Of a DNA stretch of 64,000 bases, positions 1 to 12,600 are shown piece after piece; the first letter of the stretch is position 1; each line of letters begins with the position of its first letter. Below the pieces are notes generated by a model. The model worked only from the letters and a program-made list of their open reading frames with translations, did not search any database and was not told the origin of the DNA. The position numbers and the translations under genes are program-made. The DNA is taken from NCBI GenBank assembly GCA_959347315.1, contig OY365814.1, forward strand, positions 2,655,661-2,719,660, in the 5' to 3' direction. Source of the DNA: Bimastos eiseni. Its lineage: Eukaryota > Annelida > Clitellata > Crassiclitellata > Lumbricidae.

Positions 1-536
1 AGAAGATTATAAAGAGAAGATAATAGATTCAACGGTGTACAACCTAAAACTTAACTAGTCTTAACTAACAAAATGTAGCTATCAGGTGAAGAGCTACGAC
101 TATAAATGCAACAAAGACTTAGATGATACAGGTTATCTTAAGAAAAATACATATATGTAGCGAAGTAAAAAACAATTTTCCAGAGCGCCAGTGTTGCTCA
201 GTACACGAGCCAAGATTAAGACAAGTCGTCTCAGTGATCTTGCTCTTCTTAGCATCGAAACTTTGGAGAAAACAAAAGTGATACAACTTTTATTCTGTTT
301 GAAATATTTTAGTAAATTTTGGCGGTTATATGCAAATATAAATTGGCTTTAAGGTTGTACAATTTCATTAAATATTTCTTACTTTTGGCCGAAATATTAA
401 AAAAAATTCTTACGGGTTACTTTTTTGGCCCAACCTGTATATATTTGGAAATACTTCAATTATTAGCGTTGCATTCATAATTGAATATTGTTGACAACTA
501 ATTTGTAAAATATTTGTATCGGCTTGTTATACTGAC
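1..536. other. Intronic sequence of gene B, nothing recognised
   Basis: AT-rich sequence lying 3' (on the minus strand) of the last visible exon of gene B. The exon above it ends with a splice donor, so this should be intron. I see no open frame of note, no CUB or Ig exon and no clear repeat. The next exon of gene B must lie outside the window. Confidence 0.5.
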
Positions 537-699
537 CTTTTGCGATACTGTAGTCAAGACTGAAACCTGTACTGACAGCGGAAAAATCTGTGCGAAACGA
601 CACATTTACATGGCTGCATGAGGATATCGTGATAAATGCAGGAATCTGTGAGCCAGAATAGCGTCGCGGTGTAAAGTTTATTCGAGATGAGCACTCAAT
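537..699 (-). CDS. Gene B exon: second half of CUB domain 1
   Basis: This minus-strand exon is 163 nt, preceded by TTGTAG and followed by the donor GTCAGT. Read in phase 0 it is open throughout and ends in phase 1. It encodes the C-terminal half of a CUB domain: the third cysteine in IECSS, the segment RYSGSQIP, the fourth cysteine in SSCSHV, then VSFRTD and GFSLDYSI. It is nearly identical to the exon at 49593-49755 of gene A, and the flanking intron is also similar (about 700-860 against 49756-49920). It follows the exon at 6319-6491, with an I-clade-like retroelement inserted in the intron between. CUB domains are extracellular binding modules; the ligand is unknown. The gene continues beyond position 1, so this is a partial gene. 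Confidence 0.85.
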
Positions 700-3600
700 C
701 TACAATGAAACGCAATTTTAGGTATGATATGCATAGAGAAGCAAACATAGAATATTTCGTTATTATTTTTACTCACGTCCTCTGGTCAGTGTAGTAGAAA
801 CTTCGCGTGCGCTTTTGATATGACTTTTCAACGTAATAGGAAGGAAAGCTTGCTTGGGATGCCTTACTGCATCTCTGCTGCATCTCTGCTGCAGCTCTGC
901 TTAATCGCCTGCATCGCTCTTCGCCATTCTCTCGACAAGACAAAGAAATTCACGAAACCAAAAAACTTTCACGGTGAGCTAAGCTGTGCATATGTGTTTA
1001 AATATTTTCAAATGTCATGTGTTCTAGCGAAACTGCTTTATCGAGTGTTATATTTAACTATGCAATATATTATGGTGCATTCTGAGCGATTTTCTAGTTA
1101 ACTGATCTACTGCGTTCTATCATTAGATATCTATTAATCCTAGTTTATCCGATTGTATAGATTAAATTTCACTGTGTTTCCTCGCCTCTCGCTGGACATG
1201 AATTCTAGCGAGGGTGATTTTGCCTCCTGGTCTGAGCCTGGTGCCCAGCCCGACGTTGGCAAACCGGTTGACCTGACCGTGATGACCTCGTTCGAAAATC
1301 GAGCTGGTTCCTCTGAAACCCGCATTCAGTGTTGGGTTATAACTGAGTCTGAAAACGAATCTTACGATGATGGGAGTGCTGGTAACGCGTTTAAGACCGT
1401 CACCAGAAAGGCAGATCAAATTGCCAAAAATGAGAAGCGGAGAAAGTTTCGCGCGACTGAGGCTAATCTGAAAGTTTTTAGAAAGGCCAGTAGGATTTCG
1501 GTCCAGAAGCCGATGACGAAAACACCGAAGGGCGAGAAAGCCCATGCGAAGCGGAACTTGCCGATTAATTCCGAAGCACGCGGAATTGAGCTTGAAGATT
1601 GAACTTGCCCAAGGTTCAATATTTTCCCGCTTAAACGTCGGTTTTCTAAGTTTTAAATTATATAATTATATGCCGCCACCTACTAGTTATTTTCGTTGCT
1701 TTTCCTTTGGCCATGTTGCCAAGTATTGTAGGGAATCACAGAAATGCTGAATCTGCGCTGGAGACCCCAACCACATGGATTGCACGAAGCGTGAGCAGCC
1801 GAAGTGCGTAGCATTCGGCGGACCAGATCCAGCGATGTCGAGTGTCTGCCCTAAAGCACACCCTCGCCAAGACTGCAACCACCATCAGCATCAAGGACGG
1901 GAAAGCGTAAAGCGACGCGCTTCGGACTGCTCGCCAGCAACAGATGAGGAAGACAATCGATGGAGCCAAGACGACGACGGCTGGTCCGGTCAATGCGACG
2001 ACGATGACGGCTGGTGCTCCGAGCGCCGGAGAAATTGTTGAAGCGGAGCCGACAAGCTTGCTTCATTCAGCTCGCCTGCTTCGTTGACGATCGCAGGTGG
2101 ACCCACCGACCGCGCCAATTTATGTTGTGCCCTCAGGACAGCAATAGAAGGTGGCTACGATCAATAGCGGTATGGCGCAGAGGGATGCGCTTGACGCACT
2201 GAACCGTGCCTGCATTCTGTTTGTTGTGGCGACCGCCTGCGCTTTTTCTTTTAGTGCCTCGAACGCTGCGTCAGCCACTGCAACCGTCTAACACGGATAA
2301 ATCAGATTCTTCAGTGGAACACATGTAGCCTCGAACCTCGCGTGGAGGACCTGAGCAACGCATCTCTGAGATGCGGACATCGCCGACGATCATCTGCTTC
2401 CAGGAAACCTGGCTGAGGCCTAACATCAACTTCAAGATTCCTGGGTACACCTGCGTGCGGCATGATCGAACCACTGGAGAGGCTGGAGGAGGAGTTGCAA
2501 CGTTCGTGAAGACCGGCATCGCCCACTCAACGGTCAACACTACTGACGTCCCTGAGTCGATCACCATCTCGCTCGACGGACTGCCAGAGAAGATCAAGAT
2601 CGCCAACGTCTACCATAAACCAAATCAACCTGAAAACTCCTTGCCACCGGACACGTACTCTCATTTCTTCCAAGAGAGGTCAGCTGTCATTCTGGGAGAC
2701 TTTAACGCACACAGTACTCTCTTCGGGTCCAGATCCACATATACACTAGGAGCGCTGGCTAGAGGACGACATGGAGGCCAAATGCATGCGTAGTCCTCAA
2801 CACCGGCTCCCCGACATTCGCCACCTGAGCTAGCGGTCACCTGGACCTTGCGATGGCCTCGACGCCCTTAGCACGAAAGTGCACATCGACGGTCCTTGAC
2901 GACTCAATGCGAAGCGACCACTCACCCACTATCATGAGCATCGATGAGGTAGTCTCTTTAGAGGAATCCTTCATCCCTAGGTGGCATCACCAATGGCTGA
3001 TTGGATGGCCTTCAAGAACGACTACAAGGAGGAACTCACCGTCGCACTCATTACCGACGACGTGGAAGCGAGTCAAAACAACTTCTTCGGCTCGCTGGTG
3101 GAGATCGCCACGCGACACATTTAGAAATCGATTCCTCCTAGGGAGAAGATTGTGAGTGTGCCGTACTGGACGGACGAGTGCACACGACAGTCAAAGGCAC
3201 CCCGGTGAATGCTAAAGAATACAGAAGCATCAAGGAAATCACCCAGAGTGTCATCAAGAACGCGCAGAAGGCTTCATGGAGAGACTACTGCACCACTCTG
3301 AATGACCGAACCAAACTCGGTAAGATGTGAGGAACGATGAGAAAGATGTCCGGTGCATGATCAAGATCAGCTATTCCAACACACAAGAAGGACACGACAA
3401 GCTAGGAGAAGATGAATCGCCTCGGAAGGTACTTCTCGGAAGTGAGAACCAAAACAACCATTCCGTGGAGTTCCAAGAGCGCAAATCAACCTTTGACGAT
3501 GAGCACTCGGAGAAGCTTCACGGAGGACAGCTGCCTGTTGACGACCAACCCTTCAACGAGCCTTTCACCATCCAGGCTCTGCGAATCGCCCTCCTGCACT

Positions 3601-6600
3601 ATAGGAAGAACACGAGTCCGAGAGAGGATACCATCACCTACGAGATCCTGGCCCAGCTTCCGCTTCCAAACCTGCTTGCCTTGCTGGAGCTGTACAACGC
3701 GGTGTGGCAACATGGATAACTTCCTGCTTGCTGGAAGAACTCGTTGCCTTTATCCTGAAGCCACATAATCTAGCCCACGACGGAAACTCCTACCGCCTCA
3801 ATCTTATGTACGCTATCGCAGGATCGCATTGGGAAGGACACTCTCCTGATGATCTACCTTGCCTCGTCCGCTCCGCCATCAACTATTGCTGTGTCGCCCA
3901 CGAGAGCGCTTTCAGGAACCATAGAAAGGCGCTTGATACAATCCAGTGTAATGCACTAAGTATCGCTTCTAGAGCTCTCCGAAGAACGAGTCTGGCTGCA
4001 CTGCAGGTAGAATGCAGGGAAGGGCCACTCCACCAACGGCGCAAACAACTGATGATCGAGTTCATCATGAAGATCAACACGCTTCCAAATCACCCGACAC
4101 AATCCATCACCAGCGGTCGGAAGCTGAAATGAGCCAACGACGACACTGTCCCCATCCGCATCAAGGCAAGACAGATTGACCAAAACATCCAACCACCGAC
4201 GATGCAACCGCTCGCCTGCACCACTACAACACCACCGTGGTTGCTGCGACCATCCGCCATCGACACCACTCTGATGCAGAAGATCAGCGACCTGAACGAC
4301 CCTCTGAAGAAAAAGGGCCTGGTCAACGATCACGTCCGCTTTTACGACGCACAAATGGCTGTGTACACGGATGCAGCCAAGAACGCAGCAGGCAGGATGT
4401 CGTACTCATTCTACGTGCCCTCTAGTGGCCACCATGATGGCTACCGGATGAGAGACAGTTAATTGGTCTTGGCAGCTGAATTGGAGGCCATAACGAGGGC
4501 TCTGGAGCAGGCCATCAGCACATACACACACCATCTCGTCGTCTTCTCCGACTTTTTCTCAGTGATCCAGAGCGTTGAGCGACAGCAGTCCATTTCCAGA
4601 CCACAACAGCTCGTGGACCTGCTGAAGCTGCTGGACGCCTACGTTCAGCGCACCCAGTCATTCCCAACGCTGGTGTAGATGCCCGATCATCTCGGCATCG
4701 AGGGAAACGAGACTGCTGACACCCTATGCAAGTGAGCTCTACACTATGACAATATCGCCATCCCGACGACTCTCGAGTTCGGGAAGCACAGGCGGTCTAC
4801 AAGAACCACTTCCTCCGGATGTGGCAGTCGGAGTGGACCACCTCCGACACTGGCTCCGACCACAGAACCCTGGTGCAGAGCGTCGGCATGGCCATGAAAT
4901 ACACCGATCCGAACTGGAGGAAGGAAATCACCACCACTAAACTCCGGCTGGACCACTGCCTTCTCAACCCATAAATAAAGCAATGGAACAGTCATCCAAC
5001 CGGAAACTGTGGCGAGTGCGGTGACGTCCAGGAAACCGTGCACCACTTCCTGATGGACCTCCAGGATGAACTCATCCGATTGTGCGCACGGAATAACTGG
5101 GCGTTCTATCCGAGCACCGTACTCAGTCAAGCCAGCTGCTTAGACACCATCTACAAGTGGCTTGCTGTTTCTGGTACGAAAATATAAATATAATTACATT
5201 AACATCTTAACTATACAATGTGAATCCAATGAACTCTGCAGCATCATGTATTTAGCTTCAGAAGAACTCTTATCAAGCTGATAATAACTGCATCAATTTA
5301 ATGATTAATTCTAGATTGACTCTTAAATCCGACACAGTATTGTACTAACATTCCATCTGCAACATCATGTACACAGATTGTTAGTAACTGCATAAATTTA
5401 ATGAACAATATCAATATACATTAACTCTTAAATACGCGACAATGCTGTACTAACATCTCATGTACACCTGTGCCTCGTATGAACCATATCATCCTTGTCA
5501 TGGAAGCGTCGATAAATAAACTTATTACACACACAATACAGTAGTTCGTTCGTTGACGGTGGATGTAGTAGTTCTTCGTCCGGGACTGTATAGACGGTAG
5601 ATACGGCGGTTCATGGCGCCGCGTCGGTGAGCTGCGTTGGGCTGCGCAAGGAGCTCATAGGATATTGAACGGTACAGAGGTAAACGCATAGAGACGGATC
5701 CCGTGTCGCTCGTCTCCTGTGATCGTCATTCGGACAAGCGTGGATTTACTGCTCGAGAGAAAAAGTGTTTTCGATGCGAAGTGACCTCTTCGACGTTGCG
5801 GTTCTTTGACAGTCGAATCGGAATACTGTATATACGGCAGTTTGTCGGTGGTGCGCACCGAGGCAGTGGATATAGTATTACAATACGAACGCTCTGAAGG
5901 ACTGAACTGATTCTGATATCACACACTGGATTATGTGGCGCTTTTTTTAAGTTATTCGTGTGAAAATGATATCAGGTTGAGACCAAAGATGTTTCTTTTT
6001 CGTTTTCTTACGTTTAATAAAGAATCTTCGTTGAACACGTTGTCTCTTGCTGACTGCGGAGCCTTATTTACCGGCTATATTTTCCACTGAGGGTGGGCCA
6101 TCCTGGTCTCTGACTCATCCTGCCACTCGCCATGTATAAGCATAAGGAAACACTACTAGATAGAGATATATATATACTCACCGTCACTTCTATATATACC
6201 GGAGTATTGCAACAATGGCACTTAGATCACATGAGATTGCTTTACATTTACTGTACAATCCTTACATGTTTTCTTTATCTACATGTACTATAAGTTTGTA
6301 ATGAATAGTAATACATACCGCTACCCAATCATATTTTGCCTCGGTATTGAATGCAGTAAACACAATAGTGACTGTGTATCCAGATGAAAGAACGATACAA
6401 CTGTAACAATCTATATTGTTTATGTACTCCCTTGGATAATTCGGAGATGAAATTGTTCCAGTAGGTGCAGTGTGAGTGGAATAGCTACAGACTGTATAAA
6501 ACACAACGGAAAAACGTTTGTTAGTAGCCTGCAGCGCGATGTATAAAATTGCACCAGTATTTTAATTGCACCGGTATTGTGCACAACTAGAAACTAAGGG

Positions 6601-9600
6601 GGCTGAATAATCTAAACGCTTGAAATTCAAGTTGAGGTGTGTCTATCGACAATGCAGGCTGGGTCAATCATTGGTCAAAGTGATTTGTTTAGCCATTTCA
6701 TTAAGAAGATATAACTGAGTAAACAGGAATGGATGCAAGGTTCATTTAGTAACACTCACTCCACTTCGCGATCTCCATTTTTTTCTTGTCAATGACGAGA
6801 TATGTGGCGTCAATGACGCCACATATCACGGACTTTGTGAGGACCTTCTTAACCTCTTAAGACAGCTTAGGAATGTGTCTCAGTCTCTCACAAAGGATGC
6901 GACTCGACATCTTGTGCAGAGTCTAATCCTGAGACGAAGCGATTACTGCAATGTCGCCTTTGCTGGCTTGCCACAGTAGTATCATTGGACTTCAGGCTGT
7001 CATCAGCGATGTTGCTCGTCTGGTATTGCGATTGAAAAAGTTCGATCACATATAAGTCGCACTTCAAGACGAGCTTCAGTGGCTCAGAATTAAAGGCATG
7101 CGCATCAAGCTTCAAACTCTGCACTTTGATGCACAAATGCTTGAACAACTGCGCACCACGTTCTCCTGAAGACCACATCAGGCCACTGTCAGACGAGCAC
7201 ATAGGGCCACTACTGGGATCCTCCAAATCCTCCGCTTTTTTCGTTCCAAGGACCACCAGGACTAAAATTGGCGATCGAGTTTTTCGAGTCGCTGGCCCAC
7301 GTGCCTGGAACAATCTCCTTGCTGCCATTCAGAAAACCAACACCGTTCAGGCTTAAAAAACAGTTAAAATCGTACTTTCTATATAATGTAAAGAATAAGT
7401 GTTAGAATTTTCAGCGAACTGTCATGTAAAGAACAATAGAAGCAGCTTGCTACCGACAGCGCTCTATAAATGGTCGTAATTACAATTACATTTACTGAGA
7501 AACTTTTTATTATTTTAACACTCGAGCTTCCCATACTAAGACTTAGAATACAACTTTAAATGTCATCCACACCGAAACCTGATGGACTTCCACCTCTAAT
7601 GCCTCCACCGGCCAGTCCACCTGCACGCTATCATACATCTCAATCTCATCTTCCAGCTCCTCCTCCTCCAACTCCTAACCATCATCCTTCTTTCCTCTCC
7701 TCTTCAATACATGCGTTTTTTCTGTAATCCTATCCTCTCTCCCTCTTTCCGCTTTTTCTTCTTCCTCCGTCATTGACTCGACCTCCACGTCCTTTCCTCT
7801 CTCCCCTCTTTCCGCACTCTCTCCCACTTTCACCTCCTCCTTTGTCCGCGTTCTCGCCCTCTTATTACACTCCCTCTTTTCCTCCTATTACTAATTCTTC
7901 ACATCCTCTTCCTTCTGTCCCTCTACCTCGTCTCCATCTTCTCCACCTTTCTACTATCTCCCTTTCTTGCTTCTTCCCCTTCTGTCCATTTTTCCAACCA
8001 TCTCATATTCGCCATGTTCTTCACATCTTTCTTCACTTAAACTCTTCCTCCACTTCGTCATCTTCCGACTCCTCATCCGTAACCTCCACCTCCCATTTCT
8101 CCGCCTCCTACTCCACCACCTTCTCGTCAGCCGCCAACTTCTCCTACTCCACTACCACCATCACGATCTGCTCCGAAGCCAGGATTAAGCGTGATGCAGT
8201 TATTCGTGTACGACGATTAAATTCGGTACGATTTTCAATGACTTTTCATTGAAAATTTAAACCACAAGGTCAACAACTTCGTTATCTCCGGTTACCACGA
8301 TATACGGTGCGATGAAATCCGGTTCCGTTTCTATCCTCGTTTTCATGAAAGTAAATGTCTTGTTCGTTTCCAACTTGTCATGTAGTGGCCCCTCGTAAAC
8401 ACTCATGTAACCTTTTCTCGAAAGGTGAATTAGAATAAAATACTCAGGAATATAATTGTACATCTCTATAAGGAATGAAATTTATAGAGCACGCTTACTG
8501 CTGAAGAAGACGAACCACCAGTCTGGGAATAGAATCTTCATAAACGAAAACTTAACACCCAAAAATGCACAGTTATTCGCCAGCACGAGTAAACTTCGCA
8601 AAGAAGGGAAACTCTTTGCCACTTGGACATTCAACGGTTCTGTATACATCAGAACCACTGACACCAAAGATTCGACGCCAAAGAAGATATCGTCCATGGA
8701 TGGCCTACACCAGCTGAGTTTAGCTGTTGGACATGTGTAGAAATAAACATCCTCTCCTTATCAATCCAGCTGTCTCGAGTTGCCGACTGAAGTCTATCTG
8801 CTTCAGGACCTTTCATTCCTCATCAGCTGCGTATCTGCGTATGTGACACATACTTCTTTTGTTTGCTTAATTACGTACGTTGTCGTTATCTATGGACACT
8901 GTTAATGATAAACCTGTTGTCCTAATTGTCCATTCCCCGTCAGCTGCGTGCGTATGTGCGCATGTGCCACAGACTTCTTTCGTATGTTTTAATCACGTGC
9001 CTTGTCGTTCTTTGGACACCGTTAGTGTTAATGATAAACCTGTTGTTCCAATTGTTCAGGCAACTGATACTTGATTGTCAAATTCACGAAAGCGTAAAGT
9101 CTTATGTATAATTATATTCCTGAGTACTTTGTTCTAATTCATATGTCGAATATGTGTGTCCCATACTTTTCACTTCCTTTTTCTGCTTATTTGATACTTG
9201 ACACTCCGACTGGAGTCCGGTATTGATTTGTTTGTGTTGTTAACTGATGATGTACGGTTTTGGATGGTCTTGTATGATTGTTTGCTGTGCGAGCACGCTA
9301 GAGTGATTATGTCTAGAGCAATGCCATAACGCCCCTCAGTTCACCTTCTTGTTAATGGGTATTACTTGAAGTTACTTTATTCTAATTTACTGTACATAAT
9401 ATTTGCACAACCTATGCTATATACGAATAATTTTGTTTCTTTCTATTTTCTATGTCCTTATTTCTTATCTATTTTAACTTAGACCAATTATTGGAATAGA
9501 CGACCTTCGTTTGTTAATTCGTTATAATGACCTTCTGTTAGCTGATAACGAGTACACTGGGTACTCGGACTGATGGTAATTCACAGCGCATGGCGGGGGA

Positions 9601-12600
9601 TGAGATGGACATGATGGAGTACGTTATTGAATCTATTGATGCCGCCGTGAATTTAAGCAATTTGCCTTTTAATACTAATGTCTGCCCACTTGATGAGCTG
9701 GAAGTCCTTTCATCAATTGAGGTTTTTTCTACTCAATACGAACAGGATCTAGACCCAGACAATAAATCTTTTAACAACTTAGACTGGGGAAGTGACTATA
9801 TTTCTATGGACTCCTTGGCCGCATCTCTCGAAGGTTATGACACTGCTGCTAGTCGGAACCTGTCAGTGATGCATGTTAATTGTAGGAGTTTGTCTAGTAA
9901 GCTAGATGAATTGGAGAATATTCTTGACACACTTCCGAACTCAGCTTCAGCTGTCACTGAAACATGACTGACTCAGGAAGTTGAAGATACTATAGCACTT
10001 CCACTGTTTAATTTTATTCATAGAGCGAGAGATTTGGGAAGGGGTGGCGGGGTGGGTTTCTTTCTAAATAACGGTATAAAATATCAAATTGTTGACCTGG
10101 GGGAAAAACCCATTACCTTTGAATCCTTATTTCTACAAATCGATTTATTTTTCCTCCATTGCGGAAGAACTTTAAAAAAATTCCTTGTACCAATAAGTCA
10201 CCGACGTCTTCGCAATTCTATGGGTGTCCTCTCCACTGATCCGGACGAGCTTTTACGAATGAGTTTAAAAATGAAAAAACACATACAGTTGGGGGATGGC
10301 ATTGACTCCTAAATTGTAGCTCCTAACTTAGAGCTTATAGTTACTCCATTATCTGCTCTCTACGAATGGGTATACTTCCAAAGCAAGTAAAATCTGCATT
10401 GGTGTCACGCGCGACACTATGGACGATGGCGCTATATAAAAGTCATCGACCGACAGCAGAGGCGTAGGAGGACTACGGATGAAGTGGTCCACCTGAAACC
10501 TGAGATGGGAGACATCAATGGGTTTCGCCGGAGGCAGACGACCTCAATACAGAAAGCGAGAAATATGCAAAGATCAACGGAGTGTCAAGCAACGAAACCT
10601 GACGTCGCGAGGCAGATGTCAGAGCCGCATACCCCTACCATTTCTGCGACCCACGGACCAGAAATTCATGAACCAGCTGAAGATCTGGCCTGGACCGGCT
10701 TGTTGACACTAATCAAGAATAAGGGGCAATTCCGATACGAACGGCACAAACCTATTAGGCAGCATAGCTAAAATGATATAACGCAATCCCTGGGACCTAT
10801 TGCTGTATGTTACACCTAACAAGGCCCAGCCATGACAGCCGCTAGTCAAACATTAACTGTACGCCCCTAGTGATTAACGTTATGCCAGGGACATCAAGAT
10901 CCGACCAACCCGGTTTAGGAATAGTTTCAGCAAGTGATATGTCGATTAAATATACATATTAAAAACCATCAAGTGTGTCGTGTTGCTGAGCTTGGTGATA
11001 GAGGAAATAACCGGCGGTACTCTCGTCATCTAGAAGAATGAGTTGGTGAGAGTGGAACCCGCGAAAATTGGTAATCCCTATTTACAAGAAAAGGGGTATA
11101 GCTAACCCTACTAATTATAGACCTATATCTCTTCTCCCGTCCTTTGCAAAAAATTTTCAAAAAGTTATGTATTAAAGACTAAGCTCTGACTTGGAATCTG
11201 TTAATTTAATTCACCCAAATCAGCATTGGCTTTCAAGCCAAACACACTACTGCCATGGCGTTGCTAGAAATGGAGGAAAAAACAACGCGGGCTATTGACC
11301 ACAACGATTATTCAAAACGGGTATTCATGGATCTCTCAAAGGCCTTCGATACCGTGGACCATGCGATCTTATTAAAAAAGCTGCATAATTGTGGTGTGCC
11401 TAGATCACAGTTCGACTGGTTGCCGATTACTTCTCCGATAGAACCCAAACTGTAAATTGCAATAGGGCTTATTCCATCACCTGTCTAATCCACCACGGCG
11501 TTCCGCAAGGCTCAAATTTGGGTCCACTCCTATTCTTAGTCTATGTAAATGATTTGGCCCTTGTTTCTTCCCTGCTCTTCTGTATTCTATTCGCTGACGA
11601 TACGAACTAATTCTTCTCCCATTCTTCTTACCAAAATCTTTATTGATACGCTAATAATTGAAATGGGAAAAGCATCTGATTGGTTCTTAGCCAATAAATT
11701 AACAATTAATATAGATAAAACTAGTTTTATGTTATTTCATTCCCATAGAAAAAGTGTACCAGCAAATGTGTTGCTCACATTTATTGATATTCCGCTTACC
11801 CAAACCCCCCATACTCGCTTTGAGGAGTTCAAATTGACGCTAATTTAAAATAAAAAAGTCACATCGACCATGTCTCGGTGAAAGCTTCCAAAAACTTAGG
11901 CATATCACGAAGAGGCTCCAATAAACTACCAATAGCAATCCGCAGGCAACTCTATTTCACTATGATTCAGCCATACTTTGACTACTGTAACTTGGCTTGG
12001 GCCTCAAACTACCCCTCCTATTTAGTCAAACTTGAAAACATTAAAAAAGGCTCTCCGATTTATTCAAGGAGTAACCCACTGGGTTCGATCTGTACCGTTA
12101 TTTAAACAACACCGCCTACTTCGAATAAAGCAAATTACCACTTTTCAAATAGCCACATTTATGTTCTCAGCAGTCAATGCTAGGCTCTCATCAGCTTTTA
12201 TTCAATATTTTACTAAGGCGAAAGAAATTCATGATTACCCACTCGCTCCACCAATCAGTATAGACCCGATTTTGCCAGAACTTGTACCCGTTTCTTTTCT
12301 CTGAGAATCGCTGGACCTAGAGTCTGGAACTTGCTGCCCTCTGACCTCCATAGAATCCCAACTATAACCTCATTTAAAATTGCTCTCCGTAAGTATTTGC
12401 TAGATTCCGATATCTGTTAATAATTAACTTTGATGTTCATAATATTATTACAATTGGTATTTCTATTTTCATTGGACTTCCTCTTTTCTTTTTTTAGCAA
12501 TAGGACGTTCCTGATAGAATTTTTATTAATTTCCGTACTATAAGCTCGTCTCCCCATATTCCTCCGCTGTACGCTAACGATTAGTAGTTAAGTTTAGTTA

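Larger units (their letters stand above)
1190..5190 (+). mobile_element. Degenerate I-clade-like LINE (ORF1, endonuclease, RT pieces, RNase H)
   Basis: A plus-strand non-LTR retrotransposon relic of about 4 kb lies in the gene B intron that splits CUB 1. In order it holds an ORF1 with zinc knuckles, an apurinic-type endonuclease, the start and end of a reverse transcriptase, an RNase H domain and a cysteine/histidine cluster near the 3' end. The combination of APE endonuclease and RNase H after RT is typical of the I superfamily; the exact clade is not certain. Stops and frameshifts are common, and the RT catalytic core is missing. G+C is higher than in the surrounding intron. Exact ends and target duplications were not found. 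Confidence 0.8.

Noticed and set aside
820..1101. 93-codon frame as a small gene
   Set aside because: No domain; part of it is intron duplicated near 49760-49920, where the frame is not kept.
7773..8252. Ser/Pro/Leu-rich open frame of 159 codons
   Set aside because: It follows from CT-rich composition; several frames are open at once and the related tract at 57375-57746 does not keep the frame.
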